The notes below the pieces were generated by a model. The model searched no databases and was not told the DNA's origin. It saw only the letters and a list, made by a program, of their open reading frames with translations. From contig NZ_CP108644.1 in the NCBI RefSeq assembly GCF_041435495.1, positions 186,001-250,000 on the forward strand: DNA of 64,000 bases, written 5' to 3'. The position numbers and the translations under genes are program-made. The DNA comes from Streptomyces sp. NBC_01116. Lineage in GTDB: Bacteria; Actinomycetota; Actinomycetes; Streptomycetales; Streptomycetaceae. Positions 1 through 9,065 of the stretch are shown here, one piece after another. How positions within the stretch are numbered: position 1 is the stretch's first letter; each line of letters starts with the position of its first letter.

Positions 1-214
1 TCAGGAACTGGCGCTGGAGCGCGCGATGGCCGCCCGAAGCACCTGCTCCTGATGCTCGCGCCGGTACTACTACTGCCTCCCCCTACGCACCGTGGGCTCC
101 TGCGACCCCTGCGCCCAGGGATACGAACCCACCCCCGGCGCCTACGTCCACGACCACGCCGGTCACGCACCGGCTCGCCGCCTGAACAACCACTTATCGA
201 AGGAGCAGCACACG
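1..214 (+). pseudogene. decayed mobile-element gene tail and Cys-rich small ORF
   Basis: The first 52 bases read as the C-terminal tail of a truncated protein ending QELALERAMAARSTCS and a TGA at 50-52. After that stop the same frame reads on through a tyrosine- and cysteine-rich stretch (YYYCLPL, then SCDPCAQGYEP) resembling the very short Cys-rich proteins found in Streptomyces plasmids and integrative elements. No convincing start or ribosome binding site is visible. The block sits before two other broken plasmid-type genes, so I read it as part of a decaying integrated element. The family assignment is by general resemblance only. Confidence 0.3.
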
Positions 215-762
215 ATGACCGAGACCCTCGCACGCCCGCCGCCGGCTCCCGCTGGCGCTGCTGTTCGACATCACCACCGCCGCACAGCAGACCTCCCGCA
301 TCATCCAGGACGAAGAGCGCGACATGGCGGCGACCGCGGCCGCCGACCACGTCTACACCGCCTACCCGAACACGCTGGGTCGGGCGATCGACCACGACGG
401 GTTGACCGGTTTCCCGGCCCTGCGTGGCCATGGCCTGTAGCCCGTCGGGGCGGCCCACCCCGACGGCGGGCTGTGGCTCCACCACACCATTCCCGGCCTC
501 GCCGACTACCGCGACGTCCTCACCTTGCTCATGCCCTGCGACTGCGGCCACAGCTACGTCCCCTCGCTCCTCGACGACGAGAACGACCTCCTGGAGCTCC
601 TCCGGGAACTGCGCTCCGCCGGCGGGCGCGCGGTGCACAGCGGCGACACCGGCGGCCCGTACTGCGCGAGCGCCCGACGGTCTGAGCCGGCCGTGACCCG
701 ACGAACGGACACAGCCCTCGCCCCGGCCGCACGGGGCCGGAGCGAGGGCTGCCGGGTGGCCG
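215..762 (+). pseudogene. broken Streptomyces plasmid/ICE-type hypothetical protein
   Basis: An ATG at 215 follows an AAGGAGC ribosome binding site. The opening MTETLARPP is out of frame with what follows. From about 243 the frame reads LFDITTAAQQTSRIIQDEE and HVYTAYPNTLGRAIDHDGL, then meets TAG at 438-440. It resumes in the same frame with HHTIPGLADYRDVLTLLMPC and SYVPSLLDDENDLLELLREL. The gene therefore carries one frameshift near 240 and one nonsense codon. Similar short proteins of unknown function are common in actinomycete mobile elements. The 3' end is uncertain because the frame runs on into the next gene. Function unknown. Confidence 0.5.
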
Positions 763-831
763 CGCATCGGCAAAGGGCCGGCCACCCAACCTCATTTCGC
801 CCGCAATTTCGAGATCAGGAGACCCACCAGC

Positions 832-1424
832 ATGCCCCACCGCCACACGATCGAGCGCCTGGCCCTCTTCGTCACCTTTCTGGCCACGTTCGGCGAGCTG
901 CATCCCGACTGTGACCACTGGGCCCAGGCCTCGAAGACCGCCGCGCGGAAGCGGCTGTACGGCGAGGACCTGGTCCACACCGACGGCACCCCCGCAACTC
1001 CGAACTCCACCCGCCCGGCCATGACCACCAGCACCCTCGGCCGGCGAGCCGTCGCCCGCCACGTCGCCTCGTACACCGCCACGCAGCTCGGGGCGACCAT
1101 CGCGATCACCCGGGCGCTCGGCTACCGGGTCACCCCGGCAGCCCTGCTCGCCGGATCGGCCATCAACGCCGGTACGCCCGCCGCGATCGACCGCGTGCGC
1201 TGCTGCTGCTGTGGCTGTGGCTGTGGCTGGCGAAGAGGACCGGAAAGGCCGGCTACATCGAGCACTGCCAGACGGTCCGCATGGACGACGAGGGCACACT
1301 CGCCCGCGAGGTGAACGGGCCGGGCACCGCGTGGATGGAGCTCGATGCGGTGCTCCACCGCACTGTCGGGATCGGCGCGGCCGCCGTCACCACCTGGCTC
1401 ACCACCCGCCCCGGAGCCCGCTGA
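832..1424 (+). pseudogene. frameshifted hypothetical protein with transmembrane-like C-terminus
   Basis: The reading frame opens at ATG 832 (MPHRHTIERLALFVTFLATF, a hydrophobic N-terminus) and passes through HVASYTATQLGATIAITRAL and YRVTPAALLAGSAINAG. Near 1195-1205, in a run of CTG/TGG repeats, the frame shifts. The correct continuation (LLLLWLWLWLAKRTGKAGYI, then HCQTVRMDDEGTL, ending TTRPGAR) runs to TGA 1422-1424. This two-helix hypothetical family recurs next to the preceding gene type in Streptomyces integrative elements. Slippage in the CTG-rich run is the likely cause. Probably non-functional. Confidence 0.5.
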
Positions 1425-1532
1425 CATGACGAACGAGAGGGCGATGAGCCCGCCCCGCGGCGAGCGCACGCAGGTCCGCAGTGCGTGGACCACATGAAGA
1501 ACGGCCACCCCCACCACATGATCGTCCGCTGA
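1425..1532 (+). pseudogene. remnant of a very short hypothetical gene
   Basis: ATG 1425 starts MTNERAMSPPRGERTQVRSA, then reaches TGA. A one-base shift would continue as KNGHPHHMIVR and stop at TGA 1530-1532. It directly follows the preceding broken gene (1 nt), so it was probably part of the same operon. No function can be given. Confidence 0.3.
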
Positions 1533-1651
1533 GGGCGCTGCACGACGCTGCCGTCCCACTCCCCCATCACGCCGGGCAGCGCCCTGATCCGCGCTGCCCG
1601 GCGCCCCTGTCTTCAAAGGCGATCCGCATGACCGAGCTCGTCTATTAGGAG

Positions 1652-1810
1652 ATGCCCGAGCACAGCCTGGTGGTCCTCATCGGCGCCTCCGGCGCCGGGA
1701 GGTCCACGATCGCGCGTACCTGGCCCTCCTCCCAGGTCCTGTTCCTGGACGTGCTGGGCGTGGCCGTCAACGACGATTTCTCCGTCGAGTTCAGCGTGTT
1801 GAGCTGGGTT
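1652..1810 (+). pseudogene. truncated P-loop kinase (N-terminal fragment)
   Basis: Starting at ATG 1652, the protein reads MPEHSLVVLIGASGAGRSTI, a Walker A motif (GASGAGRST) of the polynucleotide kinase/zeta-toxin-like P-loop class, followed by QVLFLDVLGVAVNDDF. After about 50 residues similarity ceases and the frame runs into the sequence flanking the convergent DUF2236 gene. The Walker B and lid regions are missing, so this is a 5' fragment cut off at a rearrangement junction near 1800. The protein is inferred to be inactive. Confidence 0.5.
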
Positions 1811-1916
1811 GGGTGTTCAGATATCTCCGCCCCGGAACCGGGTGAGGAGCCGCAGGCGCCAAGCGCACGGTGTTCACGTGCGCTTGGCAGTTCCGTTGGG
1901 GCGGTGGGGCCGGGTT

Positions 1917-3071
1917 TCAGCGGTTGTCGTTGAGTTCCTGGTGCATCTGGGGCTGGTCGTCCTGGTCGTGGGTCAGTGCGTACTTCTCGATCTCGTTGAA
2001 GGCCTTGGAGGCGACTCCCAGGAGGTCCTTGTAGGGGTTGACGCCGACGGTCCGCTGGGCGGCTCCGCCGAAGAGGCCGCCGGCCGTTCCGCTGACGAGG
2101 CTGTGGCCTGCGGCGAGCGGTTTGCCCGCGAGGTCGAGGGGGCTCTTGGGCAAGCCGGCCATGTCGGCGTACTTGTCGGTGAGCGCGACGCGGGTCAGCG
2201 CGATGTAGGCGTCACTGGCTCCGGGCTTGAGGAGGTCGCGGTAGAACTTGATGGCCTGGGCGGTCATGAAGACTCCGTCGTCGGTCTTCTTCCATTCCTT
2301 GTCCCGCTCCTGGTTCCACAGCCGCTCGGTCTCGTCGGCGTCCTTGGGAAGCTGCCATTTCTCCGGCGATCCAAGGTAGTGGTTGACGTAGTGCCAGGCG
2401 CAGATGAAGCCGCGGGCGTCGTCGGCGGAGACATCGATGCCGAGGTTCCTCATGCCCTGGAGAATCTGGGTGCTGAAAACGCAGGCGGCGCCGGTGGTGT
2501 ACTTCTGGGAGACCGGCTCGCCCCACTTGTCGTAGTCCCACTGGCCGCTCCGCTTGTGCAGTTGCCTGACCGAGGCGTGCACGAGGCGCACCTTTGTCAC
2601 GGTGGCGGACAGGGTCCCGTCGCGCATGGCGTTCTTGTTACCCATGTCGAGGAACAGCCGGGAGGATTGGGACAACCGTCGGCCCGGTCCCTCGACACCT
2701 CCCAGGCGGCCGGTGGAGCGCAGGGTGAACGCCCCGGTGGGTGCGAGGTAGGTGCCGATGAGGCCGACGGTGCCCTGCAGCATCGACACGGTGCCGTGGT
2801 GGTGGCCGAAGAAGCCCTCGGCGGCCTTGACGTCTGCCTCGCTCCAGTCCGGCGGCGGGGCGGCTGCCTCCCGCAGGAATTGAGCCAGCCGATCGGGAAG
2901 CCGCGACATATCCGTGTCGGGCTTGAGCGTTCCGATCGTCCGGAACAGCGCGTTGACCCCGTCGACCTCCCCGCTCTCAAGGAGATCCGAGACGAGCGTG
3001 TCAGCCGCAGGATCCCCGACCTTGCTCGCAGCCTCCAACTCAGCCGCGACCGTTGCCGATGTCAACGCCAT
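1917..3071 (-). CDS. DUF2236 / MpaB-Lcp family oxygenase-like protein
   Basis: This 384-residue protein has the DUF2236 fold shared by fungal MpaB and the rubber oxygenase Lcp. Supporting motifs are the GTVGLIGTYLAPTGAF segment, then KVRLVHASVRQLH, where the His is the probable heme ligand and the Arg residues are conserved, then WGEPVSQ and FSTQILQGMRNLGID. Family members are b-type heme proteins that oxidise unsaturated substrates; the substrate here is unknown. I place the start at ATG 3071 (MALTSATVAAE) because GAGGAG lies 9 nt upstream. The frame is open further upstream to 3131 without a ribosome binding site. There is no signal peptide. It stands alone, convergent with the broken P-loop gene. 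Confidence 0.8.
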   Translation of the reverse strand: MALTSATVAAELEAASKVGDPAADTLVSDLLESGEVDGVNALFRTIGTLKPDTDMSRLPDRLAQFLREAAAPPPDWSEADVKAAEGFFGHHHGTVSMLQGTVGLIGTYLAPTGAFTLRSTGRLGGVEGPGRRLSQSSRLFLDMGNKNAMRDGTLSATVTKVRLVHASVRQLHKRSGQWDYDKWGEPVSQKYTTGAACVFSTQILQGMRNLGIDVSADDARGFICAWHYVNHYLGSPEKWQLPKDADETERLWNQERDKEWKKTDDGVFMTAQAIKFYRDLLKPGASDAYIALTRVALTDKYADMAGLPKSPLDLAGKPLAAGHSLVSGTAGGLFGGAAQRTVGVNPYKDLLGVASKAFNEIEKYALTHDQDDQPQMHQELNDNR

Positions 3072-3497
3072 GTCAGTACTCCTCGTTTCGTCGCTCTGAC
3101 TACGTGAAATAGGTGTGGCTTGCGCACACACGGGTTCCCGCTGGAATCCCGCCAGGCTCCGCGGGACGACCCTGAAATCCGGCTACCTCGTACTGAGCGG
3201 ATCGCGGAATTCCGGCCGACGGCACCAGCGGGAGATGCTCGTGTGGGGCAAGATCACCGATCTCGATCTTGTCGCAGACGGTGCCCCGAAATGGTCACCC
3301 AATAGGAGTACGGAGGCGTGCGCCCCCGCGTGAATCAGGGAGTGCGCTCAGGCCGCACCTCTGGCCCCCAGATGCGAGCCAGGCGGACTGGGCAGCGCGC
3401 CTACGGGGCTGCGCCGGTCCAACGGGGTCGTCAAAGCGCTGGCGGCGAACAGGCCTGACCCAGCAGGCCCCTGCGCCTAAGGCCGACCAGCAAATGA
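3072..3497. other. non-coding stretch between DUF2236 gene and IS remnants
   Basis: This stretch should contain the promoter of the reverse-strand DUF2236 gene. I see no credible coding frame; the short open frames here have no ribosome binding sites or recognisable motifs. The right edge meets the C-terminus of a decayed transposase. Confidence 0.4.
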
Positions 3498-4145
3498 ATC
3501 AATTGAGGCGGCGTGTCGTGGGATGCCGATCCCAGCGGTAGTGGGTGGCGTGGCGGATCAGCATGCGGAGAGTGACGAGTGCTGCAGCCAGGTGGAGGTA
3601 GAACTCGTCGACGGTGCTGTTCTTCTCGGTGCAGCGTCGTAACTTGCCGTAGCTGCTCATCCACGAGTGCGTTCGCTCCACGGCCTACCGCTTGCCGACC
3701 TGGATCGGGGCGGGCACGCCCTTGCGGGCGATCTCAGCGGTGAAGCCCGGCTCCCGAAGCAGAGCGCGGGACGCGTTGCTGTCATAGCCCCGGTCGAGGT
3801 TGACATTCACCGCGTCCGGCAGTGGCCCGACCTGGTCCAGGGCTGCATGGAAAGTCGGTCCGAGCAGGGGCGAATCGTGGCGGTGGCCCCCGCCGCGACC
3901 AAGCCGAGAGGGACGCCTCGGGCGTCAGTGGCGACCGAGCGTTTCAGGCCCTGCTTCCAGCGGCCCACCGGGGACCGGCCCGCTCTCTGGTCGCCACATG
4001 GCGCCTTGATGATGCCATCGCCCGCGGATATCTCGGACAGTTCCAGGCCGATCATCCGGTCGTACGCTTCCAGCGGGAGAACGTGCACCACTGCGGATAT
4101 CCCCTGCTCAGCCCATTCTTTGACGCCTCGACGGATGGTCCGGTC
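3498..4145 (-). pseudogene. IS5-family transposase remnant A
   Basis: Read on the reverse strand, the catalytic-core fragment begins near 4145 (VKEWAEQGI, then LEAYDRMIGLELSEI, GIIKAPCGDQRAG, WKQGLKRSVATDARGVPLGL). It ends with VERTHSWMSSYGKLRRCTEKN-type sequence, a form of the conserved Glu-containing C-terminal motif, stopping near 3499. At least two frameshifts separate these blocks, and the N-terminal third is absent. It is a dead IS5-type (DDE) transposase. Confidence 0.65.
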
Positions 4146-4544
4146 AGCGTCCCCGCAGACCCCGGACCGGCGGGACGGCGTCGAGTAGCGGCAGGAGCTG
4201 GGTGACGTCGTCCCCGGTTGCCACCGGTGAGGGTGACGGCGAGGGGGGGTCCGTGTCGGTCGACGATCAGGTGGTGCTTGGAGCCGGGGCGGGCGCGGTC
4301 GACGGGTGAGGGGCCGACGTGATCCCCCCGTCTCCGCGGGAACATCACGCCACGCGACACCTGTCCGCAGCACGAACAGGACGGCGGCGAGTGCCACTCG
4401 GTCAGGAACGCGCAGCCGTCCGGGATAGTGGTGACGTCGCTCGGGAGCGGGTGGCAGCAGTGAGGCCGCCCGCTCCCACAGATCGTCAGAAACAAGATCA
4501 GCAAGCACCCCGGACACCTTGCCGACCAAGATCGCCGAACACAA
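4146..4544 (-). pseudogene. IS5-family transposase remnant B, joined to remnant A
   Basis: The reverse strand reads LVSDDLWERAASLLPPAPE and VALAAVLFVLRTGVAWRDVP, the N-terminal DUF4096-type domain of an IS5-family transposase. After a frame change and apparent deletion it reads VDRARPGSKHHLIVDRHG and PPLAVTLTGGN, part of the catalytic domain. Near 4145 the sequence switches to the differently diverged core of remnant A. Two unrelated IS5-type elements therefore appear to have been fused or nested. Confidence 0.6.
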
Positions 4545-5007
4545 GGCTCGCAGCTCAACTCACTTGGTCGCGTCGCCGCACGCGGTGACGCGCCGGTCGG
4601 TCGCGCCATCGCATACAGCGGCGGACCCCGGCTGGGACACGGCCGTGTGGGGCCGGATGTACCGGATCTCAAGGCCCGGTGGCCGTGACGGCCAGGCATG
4701 CCGGGAAGTGAGACGAAACCACGGAACCACCACGGACGCCGAGACGGCCGCGGAAGCGGCGGGGCGTGTTCTCCACTCTGCATCCGCCGGGCGTTCGGCG
4801 ACCTGACCGAGGTGGCTGGTGGACCGCGGGCGAGGTGCGTACGTGCTGCACTCGTCATCTTTCAACCGCTCGGTAAGGAAGGGGTGTCGTCGGCCTCGAC
4901 GACGCCTTTGACTGGGCGAGGTGATGCGGCGAAATCGGCAGCCACCCCCAACACGTTCAGCGTGTTCGATAACATTGACCGCTTCCTAACCGGCGAAAGG
5001 ATGTCGC
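4545..5007. other. no gene recognised; upstream region of relaxase-like gene
   Basis: No frame here carries a recognisable domain. The last 30 bases hold the ribosome binding site (GAAAGGA) of the gene starting at 5008. A promoter is expected within 4860-4990 but I cannot assign its boxes. Confidence 0.3.
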
Positions 5008-5805
5008 ATGCTGACGATCCGCGTGCTCGACGTGGCAGGACACGAAGCCGACCGTGTCGTGGAGCCTTCGGTATTCCCGGCGGCATTCACACGGGCGCAG
5101 GACCCGCCGGATCAGAGGCAGCACGCCCTTTGGGCCGGCTCGGCCGACGCGCTGGAGCCCCTGGGGCTTCGGCCGGGAGGCGAGGTGACGGCCCACTGCC
5201 TCAAAGCGGCGATAGCCGGGCGGCACGTACAGAGACGGGTGCGGGTTCGTACGGACGGTGATGCGTACGACCTGGCTTTCCGCGCTCCGGATTCAGTGTC
5301 CTGGGTATGGGCCCAGGGGAATTCCGAGCTGCGCGCGGACCTGGAACGAGCGGTCCTGGCCGCCGCCGGCCGGTGTGTCGACCACCTCGTTCAGACCCGG
5401 CCGCTGGTCGACGGCGTTGAACCCGGCCGGGGATACGCCGCCGCATTGACACTCCACGCCGTTGGCACACCAGCGCCCTGGTCACAGCCTCCGCCACCTC
5501 TGCTGCACGAGCACGCCTATCTCGTCGGTGTGCTCGACGGTGCCGGTGCGCTGCGCAGTCCGCACTACGGTGAGCTGCACGAGCCGACCCTGACCCGCGA
5601 GGGTGGTGCAGTGGGCCGGGCCGCGCTCGCGAGCGATCTGCGGGACCTTGGGTTCGACATCACTCCCGGCACCGGCCCCGATAGGCGCGGGTTCGAGGTC
5701 ACGGGAGTACCGGAGGGCTTGTTGCAAGCGGCCGGGTCAGCGGACGAGGGCTGTGCGGGCTTGGGCGAGGAGACCGACCGCGACCCGTGGGACTACGTGC
5801 GGTGA
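5008..5805 (+). CDS. TrwC/MobF relaxase-like protein lacking the catalytic tyrosines
   Basis: This 265-residue protein follows the order of the MobF (TrwC) relaxase domain. The parts are a GSADALEPLGLRPGGEVT segment, DAYDLAFRAPDSVSWVW (the family's 'DLTFSAPKSVS' strand), LLHEHAYLVGVLDG (two of the family's metal-binding histidines) and RGFEVTGVPEGLL (the family's closing motif). It is shorter than a full relaxase, with no helicase region. The N-terminus (MLTIRVLDVAGHEADR) lacks the tyrosine pair that attacks DNA at the nic site. It may be a catalytically dead paralogue or an accessory/plasmid-maintenance protein. Start chosen for the AAAGGA ribosome binding site upstream of ATG 5008. Domain assignment fairly confident, function unknown. 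Confidence 0.6.
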   Translation: MLTIRVLDVAGHEADRVVEPSVFPAAFTRAQDPPDQRQHALWAGSADALEPLGLRPGGEVTAHCLKAAIAGRHVQRRVRVRTDGDAYDLAFRAPDSVSWVWAQGNSELRADLERAVLAAAGRCVDHLVQTRPLVDGVEPGRGYAAALTLHAVGTPAPWSQPPPPLLHEHAYLVGVLDGAGALRSPHYGELHEPTLTREGGAVGRAALASDLRDLGFDITPGTGPDRRGFEVTGVPEGLLQAAGSADEGCAGLGEETDRDPWDYVR

Positions 5806-5880
5806 CGGCGAAGTTCCTTGGCCTCGCCCGCATTTACCAGAGGTGTCACCGCCAAGTGGCGGCGGGGCTGCTGGAGCTTG

Positions 5881-6249
5881 TCACTTCTTGAGCGGCCACT
5901 CCGGTAGATCACTGTGCCAGCCCTGGATGAGCTCAACTGCCGCCGGTTCGTCGTCCCGGGTGATCAGGAACGTCGTACAGATCTTCTCCGACTGTCCCCG
6001 GCTCACCTCCTTCTCGGGCTCGGGCTCTGGCTCGGGGCAGTTCGCCTCGCCCACCATGACCAGCAGGGCTTTCGTGCGGTCACCCTGTTCGGTCCGGAGG
6101 TCCAGGTCGCCGACCATCTGCCGGATGGCCTGGACGCCGGCTTCGATCCGTCGCTGATGCTTTTGGCCCTCATGCCGCCCCTGCCGGTACCCGTTCGGCG
6201 ACGGCATCACCCCGGCCGCAACGGCAACCTGCTGTCTCAACTCACCCAC
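5881..6249 (-). CDS. hypothetical protein with acidic-proline tail
   Basis: This 122-residue protein is read from GTG 6249. It contains VMPSPNGYRQGRHEGQKHQR, DLDLRTEQGDRTKALLVMV, a PEPEPEPEKE stretch and an EKICTTFLITRDDEPA C-terminus. The coding frame continues upstream of the chosen start with protein-like sequence (ALGTVNGPDCSALLDLGAE), so the true N-terminus may lie 20-30 residues further up or have been lost. I do not recognise the family. Its neighbours are a relaxase-like gene and a winged-helix protein, both typical of integrated actinomycete elements. Confidence 0.45.
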   Translation of the reverse strand: MGELRQQVAVAAGVMPSPNGYRQGRHEGQKHQRRIEAGVQAIRQMVGDLDLRTEQGDRTKALLVMVGEANCPEPEPEPEKEVSRGQSEKICTTFLITRDDEPAAVELIQGWHSDLPEWPLKK

Positions 6250-6459
6250 CTCGGCGCCGAGATCGAGGAGGGCGCTGCAGTCGGGGCCGTTGACCGTGCC
6301 AAGGGCTACCGCGCAGGCCGACCGGTGAAGTCGATCTACTCGCCGGGACGGTGGGGCGCTCGGGGATGTGGTCGGGTTGCTACGAGCGACGCCCCCTGGC
6401 AGGCCCCTTGTTGCCCTTCCGGGTACTCAGCTCTGCCACCACCCCGGCCCGAAGGCCGT

Positions 6460-7041
6460 CTACGACTGCGCGGGATCGGGGCTCTGCGGGGCCGCGGCGG
6501 CAATGGAGGAGTAGAAGACCGACCGCCCCTGCTTGCTGCGCTCGACCCGCCCTTGCGCAACCCCCTGCTCCAGAGAATTGCGTACGAGGGCAGCGGGTAC
6601 CGTGCGTTCCGGGTGTGCCTCGGCAAGCGCAGATGTCACTTCCGCCGCGGACTTGGGCTCACTCTGGTCAGCGAGATAGGCGGTAGTGCGATCGAGCCAT
6701 GTCGGCTCTCCGGGTTTCCTCGGCGAGGCCTTCTTCTGGGCGCCTGCCTTACGTCCGCTGTTCCGCCCCTTCACCGGTGGGGTCTCGCTGGTGGAGCGTG
6801 CTGCGGGAACGGCGGCGGCCTTGCTCTTCCTCTTCTTCGTCGGTGGCTTCGGCGCACCGCCAAGCACCTCCTGCATCTTCGTCAGGAGCACCTCGCTGTC
6901 CTCGAGCCGAGCGAGCTCGCTCTGCAGGCGCGCCAGTTCAGCGCGTACGCGCTCTTGCTCGCCCCTGTTCTCCGACAAGTCCTTGGTGACCCGCTGGGCA
7001 TAGTCGTCCGTGACACTTGGGGCGGGAAGGGTTCCAGTCAT
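6460..7041 (-). CDS. coiled-coil and winged-helix DNA-binding-like protein
   Basis: This 193-residue protein has three parts. Residues 1-65 form a heptad-rich coiled coil (NRGEQERVRAELARLQSEL). A basic Lys/Pro/Ala linker follows (PPTKKRKSKAAAV). Residues 120-185 form a winged-helix-like domain containing AYLADQSEPKSAAEVTSAL, LVRNSLEQGVAQG and RSKQGRSVFY. Proteins of this layout are widespread in Streptomyces and are presumed nucleoid-associated or regulatory. The start at ATG 7041 is supported by GAGGAC upstream; the longer open frame to 7266 is unsupported. Target and function are unknown. Confidence 0.6.
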   Translation of the reverse strand: MTGTLPAPSVTDDYAQRVTKDLSENRGEQERVRAELARLQSELARLEDSEVLLTKMQEVLGGAPKPPTKKRKSKAAAVPAARSTSETPPVKGRNSGRKAGAQKKASPRKPGEPTWLDRTTAYLADQSEPKSAAEVTSALAEAHPERTVPAALVRNSLEQGVAQGRVERSKQGRSVFYSSIAAAAPQSPDPAQS

Positions 7042-7208
7042 GTGGTCCTCAGCTCTCGATGCGATGGGGAGCGTGTGGCGATGATGGTACTCATAGGATT
7101 CCGGCCACTTGAGGACAGTCACGGAAGCCGCCCCGACCTCACCACCGGGGCCAGCTACTCGGTCGGCACCGACTCGTACGTGAACAGCGGTACCGAGGCG
7201 GGTTGCTA

Positions 7209-8099
7209 GGTTCTGTCGTCTATACGATCTCGGCTGGTGGATCATGATCGGGTGATGCGTCGTCATGAACTGACGGCTGCCGAGTGAGGTTTCGTGCGGC
7301 CATTGCTGCCTGGGACATCAAAGGGGAGCCCTCGGCTGGATGACCGGACGATGCTCAACGGGATCGTGGGGAAGTTCCGGGCCGGGGTGCCCTGGCGGGA
7401 CGTGCCCGAGCGGTCCGGATCCTGGGCCAGCCTGCATACCCGCTTCCGCCGCTGGGCAGCGGACGGCACGTTTGACCGGATGCTGCAGAGCGCGCAGGCC
7501 CGGGCGGACGCGGCCGGGGACCTCGACTGGCTGGTGTCGGTCGACTCCAGCATCGTCCAGGCACACCAGCACGCGGCTGGGGCCCGATAAGGAGGCACCG
7601 CAGCCCGGCGCTCGGTCGCTCCAGAGGTGGTCCGACCAGCAGGATTCATCAGGCGACGGCCTGGGTCGCCCTCTCGCTCTGGTGGTCACGGGTGGCAACC
7701 CCAATGACTGCACCCAGTTCGCCGCCGTGATGGAGGCGATACGTGTACCCCGGCTCGGGCCGGGACGGCCACGTATCCGGCCCGGCCACGTCGTCGGCGA
7801 CAAAGGCTACAGCTCGAAGGCGATCCGTACGTGGCTGCGGCGTCGAAGCATCCCGCACACCATTCCGAAAAGGGCCGACCAGGCCGGCAACCGGGCCCGG
7901 CGTGGCAGCCGAGGCGGCCGCCCGCCGACCTTCGACAAGCAGATCTACACAAGCGGCGCAACGTCGTGGAACGGTGCTTCAACCGATTCAAGCAGTGGCG
8001 CGGAATCGCCACCCGGTACGACAAGACCGTCGAGTCCTACCGAACCGCCGTCGCCATCGCCTCACTCCTGATGTGGGCGTGACACTTTGACGACAGCCC
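7209..8099 (+). mobile_element. decayed IS5-family insertion sequence
   Basis: The right end (GACTTTGACG-type terminus ending GACGACAGCCC at 8099) and the left end (GGTTCTGTCGTC from 7209) form imperfect inverted repeats sharing CTGTCGTC and a flanking GG. The element contains one dead transposase gene. It interrupts the 5' part of an amino-acid permease gene immediately to the right. Confidence 0.6.
7255..8082 (+). pseudogene. IS5-family transposase with nonsense and frameshift lesions
   Basis: The original start is ATG 7255 (MRRHELTAAE). TGA at 7285-7287 replaces the conserved Trp codon. The frame goes on through LDDRTMLNGIVGKFRAGVPW and VSVDSSIVQAHQHAAGAR (first catalytic Asp) to TAA 7588-7590. 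A second frame supplies GRPLALVVTGGNPNDC and VVGDKGYSSKAIRTWLRRR (second Asp). The first frame returns for NVVERCFNRFKQWRGIATRY (catalytic Glu), ending at TGA 8080-8082. At least three inactivating lesions are present. Confidence 0.75.
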
Positions 8100-8102
8100 T
8101 CG

Positions 8103-8380
8103 GTGGGACAGGTGGCAGCGAAGTCCGGGGGCGCGGTGTGGGTCCCCCTGGTGGTGGCCCTTGGCCTGGCTCTGTTGACGGCCTCGTCCTATGCGGAACT
8201 CGCCACGAAGTATCCGCGGGCTGGTGGAGCCTCGCACCAACTTTGTTGGCTTTCCATACCTTTGTGGGGTTCTTCACGGGTTTCTGCATGCTGGCTGCAG
8301 GCATCGTATCCACAGCTGGACTGGCTCGCGGGTTCGGTGGGGACTACCGCCGTATCTTCGTCACGGGAACGGGAGGGTGA
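8103..8380 (+). pseudogene. truncated APC amino-acid permease fragment
   Basis: Immediately right of the IS end the sequence reads WVPLVVALGLALLTASSYAE then LATKYPRAGGA, the TM2 region and signature of APC-superfamily amino-acid permeases. After a frameshift near 8230-8250 it continues as FHTFVGFFTGFCMLAAGIVS then TAGLARGFGGDY, the next membrane segment. The first membrane helix is missing on the IS side, and nothing recognisable follows about 8370. The insertion and later deletion destroyed the gene. Confidence 0.55.
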
Positions 8381-8618
8381 CACACTCCTCCACCCCGGCC
8401 CCGGCCCCGGACCCGCGGCACGTTCTGCGCGAAATGGCGAGGACGCGACGCCATCCTCACCGAAGCGAGGCGTCGCGGCCTCGCCCGAGAACCTCCGGTC
8501 TTCCGCAGTTCAACTGACCGCTTTTCTGACGAGAGTTGACCTGTTTCCACGCTGTCCCGCCTGCGGCAACAGCAGTTGTCCGGGAGCAGACCCAGCACAC
8601 CGCGATGGAGAGAGCCCT

Positions 8619-9065
8619 ATGCCGCCCTTACCGAGCAAGCGCACCACCTGGCACTCACTGCTGAATCCGCTGACCAGACGCAACCGCAGCGCTCCGGCGG
8701 CCGAAGCCGCACCGGCCATCGGGCCGTGCCCCGCAGTGGCTCTGTACGCCGTGGTGCCGCTACAGGAAGTCGCGCACCTGACCCTCGACGACCTTGCTGC
8801 GTACGCCCAGGACCGGGGCTGGATCGTGCCGACCGGGTGTGCCGTCGCCGACACCGGGGCACTCACCCAGGACCTCGATGGCCGCAGGGGGTGGAACCGG
8901 GTGCGGGCGCTGGCAACCGGCACGCTCATCCAAGGGGTGGTGGTCCCCTCTCTCACGCATATCGCCTACCGTGCGGCCGACTCGGACCGCGAGCAAGCCT
9001 GGCTGCTGAAGCACCGATTGTTCGTCGTCGCCACCAACCCCATCGAACTGGACCTGAGGGCATGA
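8619..9065 (+). CDS. hypothetical protein, weak serine-recombinase N-domain resemblance
   Basis: This 148-residue protein starts at ATG 8619 behind GGAGAG. After a basic N-terminus it reads CPAVALYAVVPLQEVAHLTL, AYAQDRGWIVPTG, VADTGALTQDLDGRRGWNRV and GTLIQGVVVPSLTHI. The pattern 'strand, helix, DxRxGW, GxxxGVVV' resembles the nucleotide-fold N-terminal domain of resolvases, but the catalytic serine is not evident. Such stand-alone pieces occur near integrase modules of actinomycete integrative elements. The assignment is tentative; it could equally be an unrelated orphan. Confidence 0.4.
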   Translation: MPPLPSKRTTWHSLLNPLTRRNRSAPAAEAAPAIGPCPAVALYAVVPLQEVAHLTLDDLAAYAQDRGWIVPTGCAVADTGALTQDLDGRRGWNRVRALATGTLIQGVVVPSLTHIAYRAADSDREQAWLLKHRLFVVATNPIELDLRA

